Shown piece after piece: positions 17,736 to 25,373 of a stretch of 35,454 nt of DNA (the stretch's first letter is position 1; the number at the start of each line of letters is the position of its first letter). Where the stretch lies: assembly GCF_000310205.1 (NCBI RefSeq), contig NZ_AMXE01000038.1:1-35454 (forward strand), read 5' to 3'. A program made the position numbers and the translations under genes. A model generated the notes under the pieces. That model did not search any database. It was not told where the DNA came from and was given only the letters and a program-made list of their open reading frames with translations. This stretch comes from Thauera linaloolentis 47Lol = DSM 12138 (GTDB taxonomy: Bacteria; Pseudomonadota; Gammaproteobacteria; Burkholderiales; Rhodocyclaceae).

Positions 17736-17749
17736 TTGATCGTGGTCAA
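17736..17749 (-). promoter_or_regulatory. FNR/CRP-family binding site upstream of bacteriohemerythrin
   Basis: TTGATCGTGGTCAA matches the FNR box TTGAT-N4-ATCAA at 9 of 10 positions; one more base on each side (C and G) extends the palindrome. Its centre is 62 bases from the ATG. With FNR-type activation at -41.5 the start would be near 17701, and TAGCCT is then a reasonable -10. This fits an oxygen-binding protein made when O2 is low. Confidence 0.6.
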
Positions 17750-17907
17750 GCCTGCGTGGAGTCGTGCCCTGGCGGGTGGTTCGCGGCACGATGACATAAA
17801 GATAGCATCGGCCGTCCTTGCGGGCGGGCCGGATCGGCCGGCGATGTGACGTGGTTCCGCTTTTCGCCGCCATGGACGCGCCCCGGATGCGGGCGATGGG
17901 CGGTCGT

Positions 17908-17916
17908 TGTTATGCT
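17908..17916 (+). promoter_or_regulatory. Extended -10 promoter of the DUF2868/DUF3482 operon
   Basis: TGTTATGCT is an extended -10 element (TGn plus TATGCT, 17911-17916). It predicts a start near 17923 and supports the downstream TTG at 17961 as the translation start. No good -35 is seen, as is usual for extended -10 promoters. Confidence 0.4.
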
Positions 17917-17960
17917 GTCGACCCATTGCCCGCGACCGGGCCGTCCCCTTCCGCTCCGCT

Positions 17961-19427
17961 TTGACCGCTCCCGCCCCCCCGTTCCCGTCCCTGACCCCGT
18001 TCGAATCCCGTTGGCTGGCGGAGGTCGTGCGCCGCCATGAGGAGCGCCATGGCGCGCTCGAAGACCGCGCCGCGATCGACGCCGCGCGCTCCGCCGCGCC
18101 CGAATTCGAGGCGCGCGTGCTGCATCGCGCCCTGGTGCTCGGCGCGCGCGAAGGCTGGCGCGACGCCATCTTGCGCTGGCATGGCCGGCTGCGGCTGGCC
18201 CTGGCGGCAGGCATGGTGCTCGCGTTGGTGCTCGGGTTCGGGGCCGCCGCCGGGGTGCTGGGTGACGGCAGCCGCGCGGTGAATGTGGTCTGGGCGCTGG
18301 GCGGGTTGCTGGGGGTCAATCTGTTCAGCCTGTTGTTGTGGGGCCTGGCGACGCTGCTGCCGCGCAGCGCCGCCGGGGCGCGGGGCGGCGTCGCGCCCGG
18401 CGGGTTGTCGCTGCGGCTGTTGGCGTTCTTCGATCGCTCGCCCGAGGCGGCGGACCTGCCGCTGGCGCTGGGCAGCCTGCTCGGGCGCGGCCGCGCTGCG
18501 AGCTGGGGGGCGGGAGCGGTCGGACATGCCCTCTGGGCGCTTGCTCTGCTCGGCGCCGCCGCCGGCGTGCTGGCGCTGCTCGCCACACGCCGCTACGGCT
18601 TCGTGTGGGAAACCACCATCCTGCCGGCGGGCGTGTTCGTGTGGCTGACCGAGGCGCTCGGCAGCCTGCCCGGCCTGCTCGGCTTTCCCGTGCCTGACGC
18701 GGCCACGGTCGCGGCCAGCGGCGACGCGCCGATGCTCGAAGAGGGCGGGCGCAGGGCCTGGGCCGGCTGGCTGATCGGCGCCCTGCTGGTCTATGGCGCG
18801 GTGCCGCGGGCGGCGCTGGCCTTGATGTGCGCGGGCCTGTGGGCGCGCAGGCTGCATGGATTGCGGCTCGACCTGGGCCGTCCCGCCTATGCCCGCCTGC
18901 GGCCGCTGCTGCTGCCCGACAGCGAGCGCATCGGCGTGCGCGACCCGGAGCCGGCGGTGATGCCCCGCCCCGAGCGGCATGCGGCACGGGTGGAAGGCGT
19001 CGGGGCGCCCGCGCTCGTCGCGCTGGAACTGGGTGGCGATCTCGCCTGGCCGCCGGCCGTGCCGCGCGGGGGAGGGGAGGGCCGGCGAGGAGACGCGGCC
19101 TTCGATGGCGGCCGCCTCGACAGCCGCGAGCAGCGCCGCGCGGCGCTCGCCCGCTTCGCGGCGCAGCCTCCGCGCCGCTTGCTGATTGCCGTGGATCCGC
19201 GCCGCACGCCCGACCGCGGCAACCTCGGCGTCATCGCCGATCTGGCCGACCATGCCGTCGAAGCCCGCGTGTGGGCGCTCGGCGCCGATGGCAAGGATGG
19301 CGCGGGTCGTCTGCCGCTATGGCGCGATGGCCTCGCACGCCTGGGCTTCGCGCCGGATGCGCTGATCCTCGATGCCGTGGCCGCGGGCGACTGGCTCGCC
19401 GGCCGCCAGCCGGAGCACAGGCCATGA
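17961..19427 (+). CDS. DUF2868 membrane protein
   Basis: A 488-residue inner-membrane protein of family DUF2868. The N-terminal soluble part contains FESRWLAEVVRRHEERHG and EFEARVLHRALVLG. Four hydrophobic stretches follow: LRLALAAGMVLALVLGFG, VVWALGGLLGVNLFSLLLWG, HALWALALLGAAAGVLALLA and WLIGALLVYGAVPRAALALM. The C-terminal domain is soluble (PPRRLLIAVDPRRTPDRGNLGVIADLADHA). The start is uncertain: TTG at 17961 is chosen from the promoter position; a TTG at 17907 would overlap that promoter. There is no ribosome site. Its stop overlaps the start of the DUF3482 GTPase (ATGA), the standard pairing for this family. The joint function is not known. Confidence 0.82.
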   Translation: MTAPAPPFPSLTPFESRWLAEVVRRHEERHGALEDRAAIDAARSAAPEFEARVLHRALVLGAREGWRDAILRWHGRLRLALAAGMVLALVLGFGAAAGVLGDGSRAVNVVWALGGLLGVNLFSLLLWGLATLLPRSAAGARGGVAPGGLSLRLLAFFDRSPEAADLPLALGSLLGRGRAASWGAGAVGHALWALALLGAAAGVLALLATRRYGFVWETTILPAGVFVWLTEALGSLPGLLGFPVPDAATVAASGDAPMLEEGGRRAWAGWLIGALLVYGAVPRAALALMCAGLWARRLHGLRLDLGRPAYARLRPLLLPDSERIGVRDPEPAVMPRPERHAARVEGVGAPALVALELGGDLAWPPAVPRGGGEGRRGDAAFDGGRLDSREQRRAALARFAAQPPRRLLIAVDPRRTPDRGNLGVIADLADHAVEARVWALGADGKDGAGRLPLWRDGLARLGFAPDALILDAVAAGDWLAGRQPEHRP

Positions 19428-20815
19428 ACGGGGTTCTGCGCGTGGCCGTCGTGGGCCACACCAATACCGGCAAGACTTCGCTGCTGCGTACCCTGGCGCG
19501 CGATGTGGGCTTCGGCGAAGTGTCCGACTCCGCCGGCACCACGCGCCATGTCGAAGGCCTGCGCCTGATGGCCGGCGGCCGGCCGGTCGTCGAGCTGTTC
19601 GATACGCCGGGGATGGAAGACGCCATCGCCCTGCTCGAATTCGTCGACGCGCTGGCCGCGCCGGGCGAGCGCCTGGACGGCCCCGAGCGCCTTGCGCGCT
19701 TCCTTGGCCGGCCGGAGGCCCCCGCTCGCTTCGAGCAGGAGGCGAAGGTGCTGCGCCAGATGCTGGCGAGCGATGCCGCCCTGTACGTCGTCGATGCGCG
19801 CGACCCGGTGCTGCCCAAGCACCGTGACGAGCTCGAACTGCTGGCCGGCTGCGCGCGCCCCTTGCTGCCGGTGCTGAACTTCGTCGCGTCGAGCGAAGCG
19901 CGCGTGGCGGACTGGCGGGCTGCACTCGCCCGGCTCAATCTGCACGCCGTGGTCAGCTTCGATACCGTCGCGCCGGCGCTGGACGGCGAGCGCGAGCTGT
20001 TCGATTCCCTCGCCACCTTGATGCATGCCCACCGCCCCGCGCTGCAGCGCCTCATCGATGCCCGTGCGCAGGAGGCCGACGAGCGCCGCGCCGCGGCGCG
20101 CCGCCTGGTGGCCGAACTGCTGGTGGAACTGGCGGCACGCCGCGACCGCCTCGCGGTCGAGTCCGGCGCGGCGGCGGCCCCTGAGCGCGTGCTGCAGGAG
20201 GCCGTGGAACGCCTGCGCGATGCGGTGCGCCAGCGTGAGCAGGATTGCGTCGAGGCCTTGCTGCGCCTGTACCGCTTCCGACCGGACGACGCCCGCGCCA
20301 GCGCGCTGCCATTGACCGACGGGCGCTGGGACGACGACTTGTTCAACCCCGAAACCCTGCGCCAGATGGGCCTGCGGCTGTCGACCGGCGTCGCCGCCGG
20401 CGCCGCGGCCGGGGTCGGCATCGATCTGATGGCGGGCGGCCTCACGCTCGGCGCCGCCGCGGCCCTGGGGGCGATTGCTGGCGGGTTGTGGCAGACCTTC
20501 GGCCACTATGGCGAACGCATCGCCGCCAGGCTGCGCGGCCATCGCGAACTGACCGTCGACGACCTCGTCCTGCGCGTGGTCGCGCTGCGCCAGTATCGCT
20601 TGCTGGCCGCGCTGGAGGGCCGCGGCCATGCCGCGCTGGCGCCGATCGAGGTGCAGGCGGCGGAGGCCGATGCCGATGAGGTGGTCGAGCGCTGGCGCGA
20701 GGGCGGCCTGCCTCATGCCCTGGAAAAGGCGAGGGCCCATCCGGAGTGGGTAGACGGACAGGGCGATGAAGAGCGCGACGCGGCGATCGCCGCGATCGCC
20801 GCTGCCCTCGATTGA
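19424..20815 (+). CDS. GTPase with DUF3482 C-terminal domain
   Basis: A 463-residue protein. The N-terminal G domain has the P loop GHTNTGKTS (residues 11-19), a switch threonine in SAGTTRHVEG and the G3 motif ELFDTPGMED. The G4 position reads LNFVASSEAR where an NKxD would be expected, so base recognition may differ from ordinary GTPases. The C-terminal part is DUF3482: a long Arg/Ala-rich helix, then a Gly/Ala-rich hairpin (LSTGVAAGAAAGVGIDLMAGGLTLGAAAALGAIAGGLW), which could insert in a membrane. It is translationally coupled to the DUF2868 membrane protein, its likely partner. The role of the pair is unknown. Confidence 0.88.
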   Translation: MNGVLRVAVVGHTNTGKTSLLRTLARDVGFGEVSDSAGTTRHVEGLRLMAGGRPVVELFDTPGMEDAIALLEFVDALAAPGERLDGPERLARFLGRPEAPARFEQEAKVLRQMLASDAALYVVDARDPVLPKHRDELELLAGCARPLLPVLNFVASSEARVADWRAALARLNLHAVVSFDTVAPALDGERELFDSLATLMHAHRPALQRLIDARAQEADERRAAARRLVAELLVELAARRDRLAVESGAAAAPERVLQEAVERLRDAVRQREQDCVEALLRLYRFRPDDARASALPLTDGRWDDDLFNPETLRQMGLRLSTGVAAGAAAGVGIDLMAGGLTLGAAAALGAIAGGLWQTFGHYGERIAARLRGHRELTVDDLVLRVVALRQYRLLAALEGRGHAALAPIEVQAAEADADEVVERWREGGLPHALEKARAHPEWVDGQGDEERDAAIAAIAAALD

Positions 20816-20916
20816 GCGGCGGGCCGGCATCCGGGGGCGAGGCCACGGGGCGTGCTCAAGTTCCTGGCGCGGCGGCCGTTAAAGGAGCCTGCCGCTGACG
20901 CGTACGAGATCCCTCC

Positions 20917-21957
20917 ATGAAAATCGCCGCCTTCAATGTCGAACTGCAGTCCTCCCGCCAGTTCTCGCAGTCTTCCGAGACCAGCGAACGGCTTGAGATG
21001 TGGGGCAATGGCGGGGCATCGGTGGCGTCCGGCAGCGGCGCGCCGGCCGCCGGGGAGGTGCGGATCTCCGATGCCGCGCGCAGGGCGCAGATGGCGGAGC
21101 TGGCCGCGGCGGCGGCCGGAACCCCGGCCGTGTTCGAAATCGACCTGGGCGACGAGATCGACAGCGATGCCGACCTGCCGATGCTGATCCGCCTCATCGA
21201 AGCCATCACCGGCAAACCGATACGGCGCATCAACCTGCGGGATCTGGGCCAGGGCGCGGGCGAGGCGGGAGCGCAGGCACGGCCCCAGGGCCCGGGCTTC
21301 GCATACGATTTCAGCGCCACCTACTCCGAATCCGAAACGACCGCCTTCAGCGCCTCGGGCGTCGTCCGTACTGCCGACGGCGCCGAGATCCGTTTCGACC
21401 TCGGCTTCGAGGTCTCGCGCAGCTACAGCGAATCGGTGTCGGTCAGCCTGCGCGGCGGCGACCAGCACCGGCTGCAGGACCCGCTGGTGCTCGATTTCGG
21501 TGGCCCGGCCGCCGCGTTGTCCGATGTCCGTTTCGACTTCGACCTCGACGGCGATGGCAGCACGGAGAAGATTCCGCTGCTCGGCGGCAGCGGCTATCTC
21601 GCCTTCGACCGCAACGCCAATGGCCGTGTCGATGACGGCCGCGAGCTGTTCGGCCCGCGCACCGGCAACGGCTTCGATGAACTCGCCGCGCTCGATGGCG
21701 ACGGCAACGGCTGGATCGACGAGAACGACGCGGCGTGGTCGCAACTGCGCGTATGGCAGCCGGACGCGCGGGGCGAGGGCACGCTGCAGACGCTGGCCGA
21801 GGCCGGCGTCGGCGCCTTCTATCTCGGCCGCGCCGATACGCAGTTCAGCCTCAAGGATGCCGCCAACGAAACCCTGGGGATGATGCGCGCAAGCAGCATC
21901 TACCTGCGCGAGGATGGCAGCGTCGGCACCGTGAGCCAGGTCGATCTGGCCGTCTAG
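20917..21957 (+). CDS. Hypothetical protein with RTX/FrpC-like calcium-binding loops
   Basis: A 346-residue protein with no signal peptide. The N-terminal half begins MKIAAFNVELQSSRQFSQSS and contains Ser-rich strands (YDFSATYSESETTAFSASG). The C-terminal third has Asp/Asn/Gly loops like those at the ends of FrpC-type and other large calcium-binding exoproteins: FDFDLDGDGST, YLAFDRNANGRVDDGRELFG, GFDELAALDGDGNGWIDEND, then a conserved LRVW. These would bind Ca2+, but as a short stand-alone protein it lacks the usual glycine-rich nonapeptide repeats and no type I secretion genes are near. The ATG at 20917 lacks a clear ribosome site. Its stop codon lies inside the left target duplication of the inserted element that follows. 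Confidence 0.8.
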   Translation: MKIAAFNVELQSSRQFSQSSETSERLEMWGNGGASVASGSGAPAAGEVRISDAARRAQMAELAAAAAGTPAVFEIDLGDEIDSDADLPMLIRLIEAITGKPIRRINLRDLGQGAGEAGAQARPQGPGFAYDFSATYSESETTAFSASGVVRTADGAEIRFDLGFEVSRSYSESVSVSLRGGDQHRLQDPLVLDFGGPAAALSDVRFDFDLDGDGSTEKIPLLGGSGYLAFDRNANGRVDDGRELFGPRTGNGFDELAALDGDGNGWIDENDAAWSQLRVWQPDARGEGTLQTLAEAGVGAFYLGRADTQFSLKDAANETLGMMRASSIYLREDGSVGTVSQVDLAV

Positions 21958-21960
21958 GAC
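21951..21960. repeat. Left target-site duplication
   Basis: CGTCTAGGAC, identical to 22082-22091. It contains the TAG stop of the preceding gene, so insertion left that protein unchanged. Confidence 0.8.
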
Positions 21961-22081
21961 CAATATCGTTCAGATAAGCGCGGCTTGTTTCCGTAGGAGC
22001 GGACTTGGCCGCGAACACGGACTGATTCGCGGCTAAAGCCGCTCCTGCCGTGACGGCGCGCGCGTTAACTGAACCGCATTG
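21961..22081. mobile_element. 121-bp miniature inverted-repeat element (MITE) with a REP-like core
   Basis: The element is flanked by a perfect 10-bp direct repeat, CGTCTAGGAC, at 21951-21960 and 22082-22091. Its ends are inverted: the left begins CAATATCGTTCAGATAAGC, and the right, read leftward, begins CAATGCGGTTCAGTTAACG, about 17 matches in 22. Inside is a second inverted repeat, GTAGGAGCGG...CCGCGAA (21993-22014) against TTCGCGG...CCGCTCCTGC (22026-22048), of a kind seen in REP sequences. It encodes nothing. A 10-bp target duplication suits IS4-type transposases; that assignment is inference. Confidence 0.8.
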
Positions 22082-22091
22082 CGTCTAGGAC
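22082..22091. repeat. Right target-site duplication
   Basis: CGTCTAGGAC, identical to 21951-21960 and directly abutting the right end of the element. Confidence 0.8.
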
Positions 22092-22094
22092 AGA

Positions 22095-22124
22095 GGCCGG
22101 GCGCAGCGCGGATGCCGCCCGGCC
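22095..22124 (-). terminator. Hairpin downstream of the FabMG-like gene
   Basis: GGCCGGGCG (22095-22103) and CGCCCGGCC (22116-22124) form a perfect 9-bp stem around 12 bases, 6 bases after the leftward stop. No run of T follows, so termination is only probable. Confidence 0.4.
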
Positions 22125-22130
22125 GGGCGC

Positions 22131-23447
22131 TCAGGCGTGGAGCTGGTTCAACTGGCGCGCGACGATGTCGTGGTTCAGCCACAGCACCGGCCCCGAAGGC
22201 GCCGAGGCTTCACGCAGGATCAGCGTGCCCGAGGCTTCCAGCACCAGGCTGCTGAGCAGGTCGGTGATCAACGCGGCGCGGTCCTGGTGCATCTGCACGA
22301 TGTCGTCGGAAGTACCGATCTGCAGGTCGGCCTGGGCCTGGCTGTTGGGCTGCGGCCAGGCGGCGAAGTCGCGGAAGCCCTGCATCACCTCGCTGCCCTG
22401 GAAGTCGGCGATCTTCTGCAGCACGTCCTCGAGCGTGTGGCCGTCGGCCAGCAACGCGCGGCAGGCCTGCCATTGCGATTCCGCCCAGGCGCCGCCGCCT
22501 TCGTGCTTCAGCGCGTGCAGCAGCGAAATCAGCGGCAGCTCGACGCCGGCGAAGACGTCGGTGGAGTTGGTGCGGATCTCCGGACAGTTGTACACCGTGG
22601 CCTTGACGCCGGTGTCCCAGGCGGCCCGGGCGATGCGCTCGAGCCGCATCTTGGCGTAGCCCTGAGTGTAGTTGGTGTAGGTCTGCCACTGGTAGCGGCC
22701 GTCGACGAGGATTTCGGTGCCATGGTAGCCGTAGGCGCTGTAGCGCACCTGGCCGCCGGACGCCTCGACGCGCGCGCGGATCGCCGCGCTGCCTTCGATC
22801 AGATGCTGGAAGGTGCTGGCCGACACTTCGTCGAAGTTCTGCAGGATCAGCTTGCCGAGATCGCTGTCGAGCAGGGCCTGCGACGGCATGAAGCGCTCGC
22901 CGCGGCCCTTGTAGATGCGGTTGGCGATGACCATGAAAACCTTGGCGCGCGGAATGCCGCCGGCCATCGTGTGCGCGAACAGCACGTTGCGGCCGTCGCC
23001 GATCAGGCCGTCGAGCGCCGCCATCGCTTCGGCCACCGCGGCCTGGAAGCGGCGCGTGCCGAGCGCGCGGCATTTTTCGATGTGCGCCCAGTCGAGCCTG
23101 TCCTGTTCCCAGCTCTTCAGCGTCATCTTGTTGAGCAGTTCGGTGGGCGTGGGCTCGCCGGCCGGCGCGTCGAGGTCGAAGCCGGCCATCAGCGGCACGT
23201 TGACGATGCGTCCGCCCAGGTTGGCTTCGGCCGCCGCCAGTTCGTCGTCGTTCAGTGGGCGCAGGGTGTTGTCGTCGTTGCGCCGCCCGACGGTGATGCC
23301 GACGATGTCCATGCCGGCCTTGCGCGCTTCATTGACGAGGCCGCTGGCGTAACCGCGGCCGAAGAGTTCGCCGAACAGCACGAACACGTCGCCCTTGCGG
23401 AAGATGTTGGTCTGCGGGAGTTGCTTCAGGGAAATGGGGCTGTTCAT
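22131..23447 (-). CDS. FabMG-like enoyl-ACP reductase family protein (tentative)
   Basis: A 438-residue cytoplasmic protein. It begins MNSPISLKQLPQTNIFRKGDVFVLFGELFGRGYASGLVNEARKAGMDIVGI; the Gly-rich turn after the first strand resembles a nucleotide-binding SDR-like fold. Other conserved-looking stretches are LFAHTMAGGIPRAKVFMVIANRIYKGRGERF and YGYHGTEILVDGRYQWQTYTNYTQGYAK. I recall proteins of this type being placed in the FabMG enoyl-ACP reductase family, first found through metagenomic screening; this naming is from memory and not from a conserved catalytic triad I can prove. If correct, it would reduce enoyl-ACP in fatty-acid synthesis. The ATG at 23447 lacks a strong ribosome site. It lies 111 bases downstream of the helicase gene on the same strand. 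Confidence 0.65.
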   Translation of the reverse strand: MNSPISLKQLPQTNIFRKGDVFVLFGELFGRGYASGLVNEARKAGMDIVGITVGRRNDDNTLRPLNDDELAAAEANLGGRIVNVPLMAGFDLDAPAGEPTPTELLNKMTLKSWEQDRLDWAHIEKCRALGTRRFQAAVAEAMAALDGLIGDGRNVLFAHTMAGGIPRAKVFMVIANRIYKGRGERFMPSQALLDSDLGKLILQNFDEVSASTFQHLIEGSAAIRARVEASGGQVRYSAYGYHGTEILVDGRYQWQTYTNYTQGYAKMRLERIARAAWDTGVKATVYNCPEIRTNSTDVFAGVELPLISLLHALKHEGGGAWAESQWQACRALLADGHTLEDVLQKIADFQGSEVMQGFRDFAAWPQPNSQAQADLQIGTSDDIVQMHQDRAALITDLLSSLVLEASGTLILREASAPSGPVLWLNHDIVARQLNQLHA

Positions 23448-23558
23448 GTTCGCTGTGTGCCAGCCGGGCTGGTCGAAGGTCAATGCAGCCGCGATTGTAC
23501 CCGGCCCGAACGGCGCGCACGGTGCCGCCGCCACGACATCCGTGCGCGCGGGCGGACG

Positions 23559-25214
23559 TCAGGGCAGCGGGGCCAACTGCGGCGCCGTGCGTTCCGAGGC
23601 CACCATGATCAGCTTCATCGTCGCCCGCGTGGCGCCGACGAAGAGCTTGCGCATGGCCGCCTCGTCCATCGCCTCGAAATCGATCTCGGTGAAGATGATG
23701 CAGGGCGCGGATTGCCCCTTGAAGCGGTAGACCGAATCGATCAGCAGTTCGCCCTGCGAGTGCTCGGGTTCGCCCAGCAGGTCGTAGCGGCCGGTGAAGG
23801 CGCGCAGGCGGTGGGGGCCGAGCTGGTCGAGCGGCGTGAAGCGCGAATGCTCGCGGCCGCGGAAGGTGAGCAGCACGATCATCTCGCGGCGGAAGCCGAG
23901 GCCGAGCGCGCGTGTGATGGCGCGCTTGGTGGCCTCCATCAGGCTGGCGCCGTCGTGCCAGGCCAGCACCTCGGGTTCGCTGTCCATCACCGGGCTGCCG
24001 GCGCGGATCGGCGCCGGCAGCGGCAGGCGGGCATTGAGCAGCGCCAGCACGTCGGCCGGGGTGCGGTAGTTGGTATCGGCATTCAGGCCCACCCAGCCGG
24101 GCAGCGCCACCGGCGGGCGGCCGTACAGGTTCTGCAGCGGGTCTTCCAGCCACCAGGCCCGGCCGCCGGGCGCGAGCAGCGCGAGCAGCGCGTCGCGCCA
24201 GGCTTCGGTGAAGTCCTGCCCTTCGTCGATGATGAGTTCGTCGAACTGCCAGCCCGCGCTGGCATGGCTGGCGGCCAGCGCGGCGAAGTCCTCTTCCATG
24301 CGGCGGAAGGCGCCCGGCGCGCCGAAGCGGGGCGGGCGGCCGGCATCGCGCAGGCGGCGGTCGCACAACTGGTGGTAGGTGGCGATCTCGCCGCCGGCCG
24401 GGGCGATGCGGGCGAAGTGGTCGGCGAGCGGGCGGTTGTAGCAGACGTACAGTGGCCGGCGGCCGGCGGCCAGGGCGTCGGTGTAGGCGGCGAGGGCGAG
24501 CTGGGTCTTGCCGCTGCCGGCGGTGGCGGTGACGCGCAGCCGGTGCGGCGCCATGGTGATGCGCCGCGCCCATTCGGTGAGGCCACCCGACAGCCGCGTG
24601 GTCAGTTCGTCGGCCTGGCCGATATGGGCCTGTACGTCGGGCACCAGTTCCAGCAGGTCGGCGAAGAAGCGGTGCAGGGCCTGCAGGCGGGCGGCGTCGG
24701 CGGGCGGATCGCCGTCCTGCGGCGCGGTCAGCGCGCGGACGGTGGCGACGAAGGCGTCGCGCCGCGGCGCATCGACGATGCGTGCCGGGTCCAGGCCGGC
24801 GCTGCCGGGCTGGCGCACGGTGTGGTCGGGGCAGTAGAGCAGGGTGTCGAGCTGCGGCTCGGCGCCGTCCAGCGCGGGGCGCAGCCGGTTGCGGAGGGCG
24901 TCGGCGCTGCGCGCGAGCTCGTGGCTGATGTGCTGCGCGCGGCGCTTGCTCGGGCGCACCAGCCCTTCCGGCGTCTCGTCGAGAAAGCCGGCGTGCTGCT
25001 CGATCAGCAGCACGCGCCCGCCGGGGCCGGCCACGGCGAAAGCGATGTCGCCGAAGATCGCGTGCGGTCCGTCCGCCCGCGTCCAGTGCAGGCCGTGGTA
25101 GATCGTCCATTCGTGCGGCAGGGCGTCGGCCAGTTGCGCGAGCGTGGCGCGCTCGCGGCCGCGCGCGCCGGCGGCGGGGAGCTGTTTCCAGCCTTCGGGG
25201 TGGGTGCGTGCCAT
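23559..25214 (-). CDS. UvrD-like ATP-dependent helicase with degenerate NERD-like N terminus
   Basis: A 551-residue superfamily 1 protein. Helicase motifs appear in order: Walker A TATAGSGKTQLA, motif II ELIIDEGQDFTEAW, motif III WWLEDPLQNLYGR, motif V SVYRFKGQSAPCIIFTEID and motif VI LFVGATRATMKLIMVAS. The N-terminal third resembles a nuclease-related (NERD) domain, but where GEID and ExK are expected it reads FGDIAFAVAGPGGRVLLIEQHAG, so the acidic and lysine catalytic residues look lost. It is shorter than UvrD (about 720), lacking the large 1B/2B insertions. A DNA-repair or defence helicase is possible; the biological role is unknown. The ATG at 25214 has only a weak GGA upstream. Confidence 0.82.
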   Translation of the reverse strand: MARTHPEGWKQLPAAGARGRERATLAQLADALPHEWTIYHGLHWTRADGPHAIFGDIAFAVAGPGGRVLLIEQHAGFLDETPEGLVRPSKRRAQHISHELARSADALRNRLRPALDGAEPQLDTLLYCPDHTVRQPGSAGLDPARIVDAPRRDAFVATVRALTAPQDGDPPADAARLQALHRFFADLLELVPDVQAHIGQADELTTRLSGGLTEWARRITMAPHRLRVTATAGSGKTQLALAAYTDALAAGRRPLYVCYNRPLADHFARIAPAGGEIATYHQLCDRRLRDAGRPPRFGAPGAFRRMEEDFAALAASHASAGWQFDELIIDEGQDFTEAWRDALLALLAPGGRAWWLEDPLQNLYGRPPVALPGWVGLNADTNYRTPADVLALLNARLPLPAPIRAGSPVMDSEPEVLAWHDGASLMEATKRAITRALGLGFRREMIVLLTFRGREHSRFTPLDQLGPHRLRAFTGRYDLLGEPEHSQGELLIDSVYRFKGQSAPCIIFTEIDFEAMDEAAMRKLFVGATRATMKLIMVASERTAPQLAPLP

Positions 25215-25317
25215 GAAGTTCCGTGTCCGGGCGAAGGGGTCAAGGGAAAGGTGAGCGTGCGGGATGGAATGCGCCGAGTGCCAACTTCTTCACGGCGTCA
25301 GTGTAGCAAGCATGCGT

Positions 25318-25323
25318 TATGCT
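25318..25323 (+). promoter_or_regulatory. Candidate -10 for the TonB-receptor operon
   Basis: TATGCT, the same hexamer seen before the DUF2868 gene. It predicts a start near 25330, which makes the ATG at 25326 unlikely as the translation start and supports the TTG at 25374. Confidence 0.3.
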
Positions 25324-25373
25324 CAATGCTTCGCGCCGCCGGGGCGTTCCGAGTACCGCATGGAGTTGCCGTC

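Noticed and set aside
22137-25373. Long in-frame extension ahead of the TonB receptor (an open frame from 22137 to 27440)
   Set aside because: The extension is antisense to the FabMG-like and helicase genes and has no domain; the signal peptide starting at 25374 fixes the real start.
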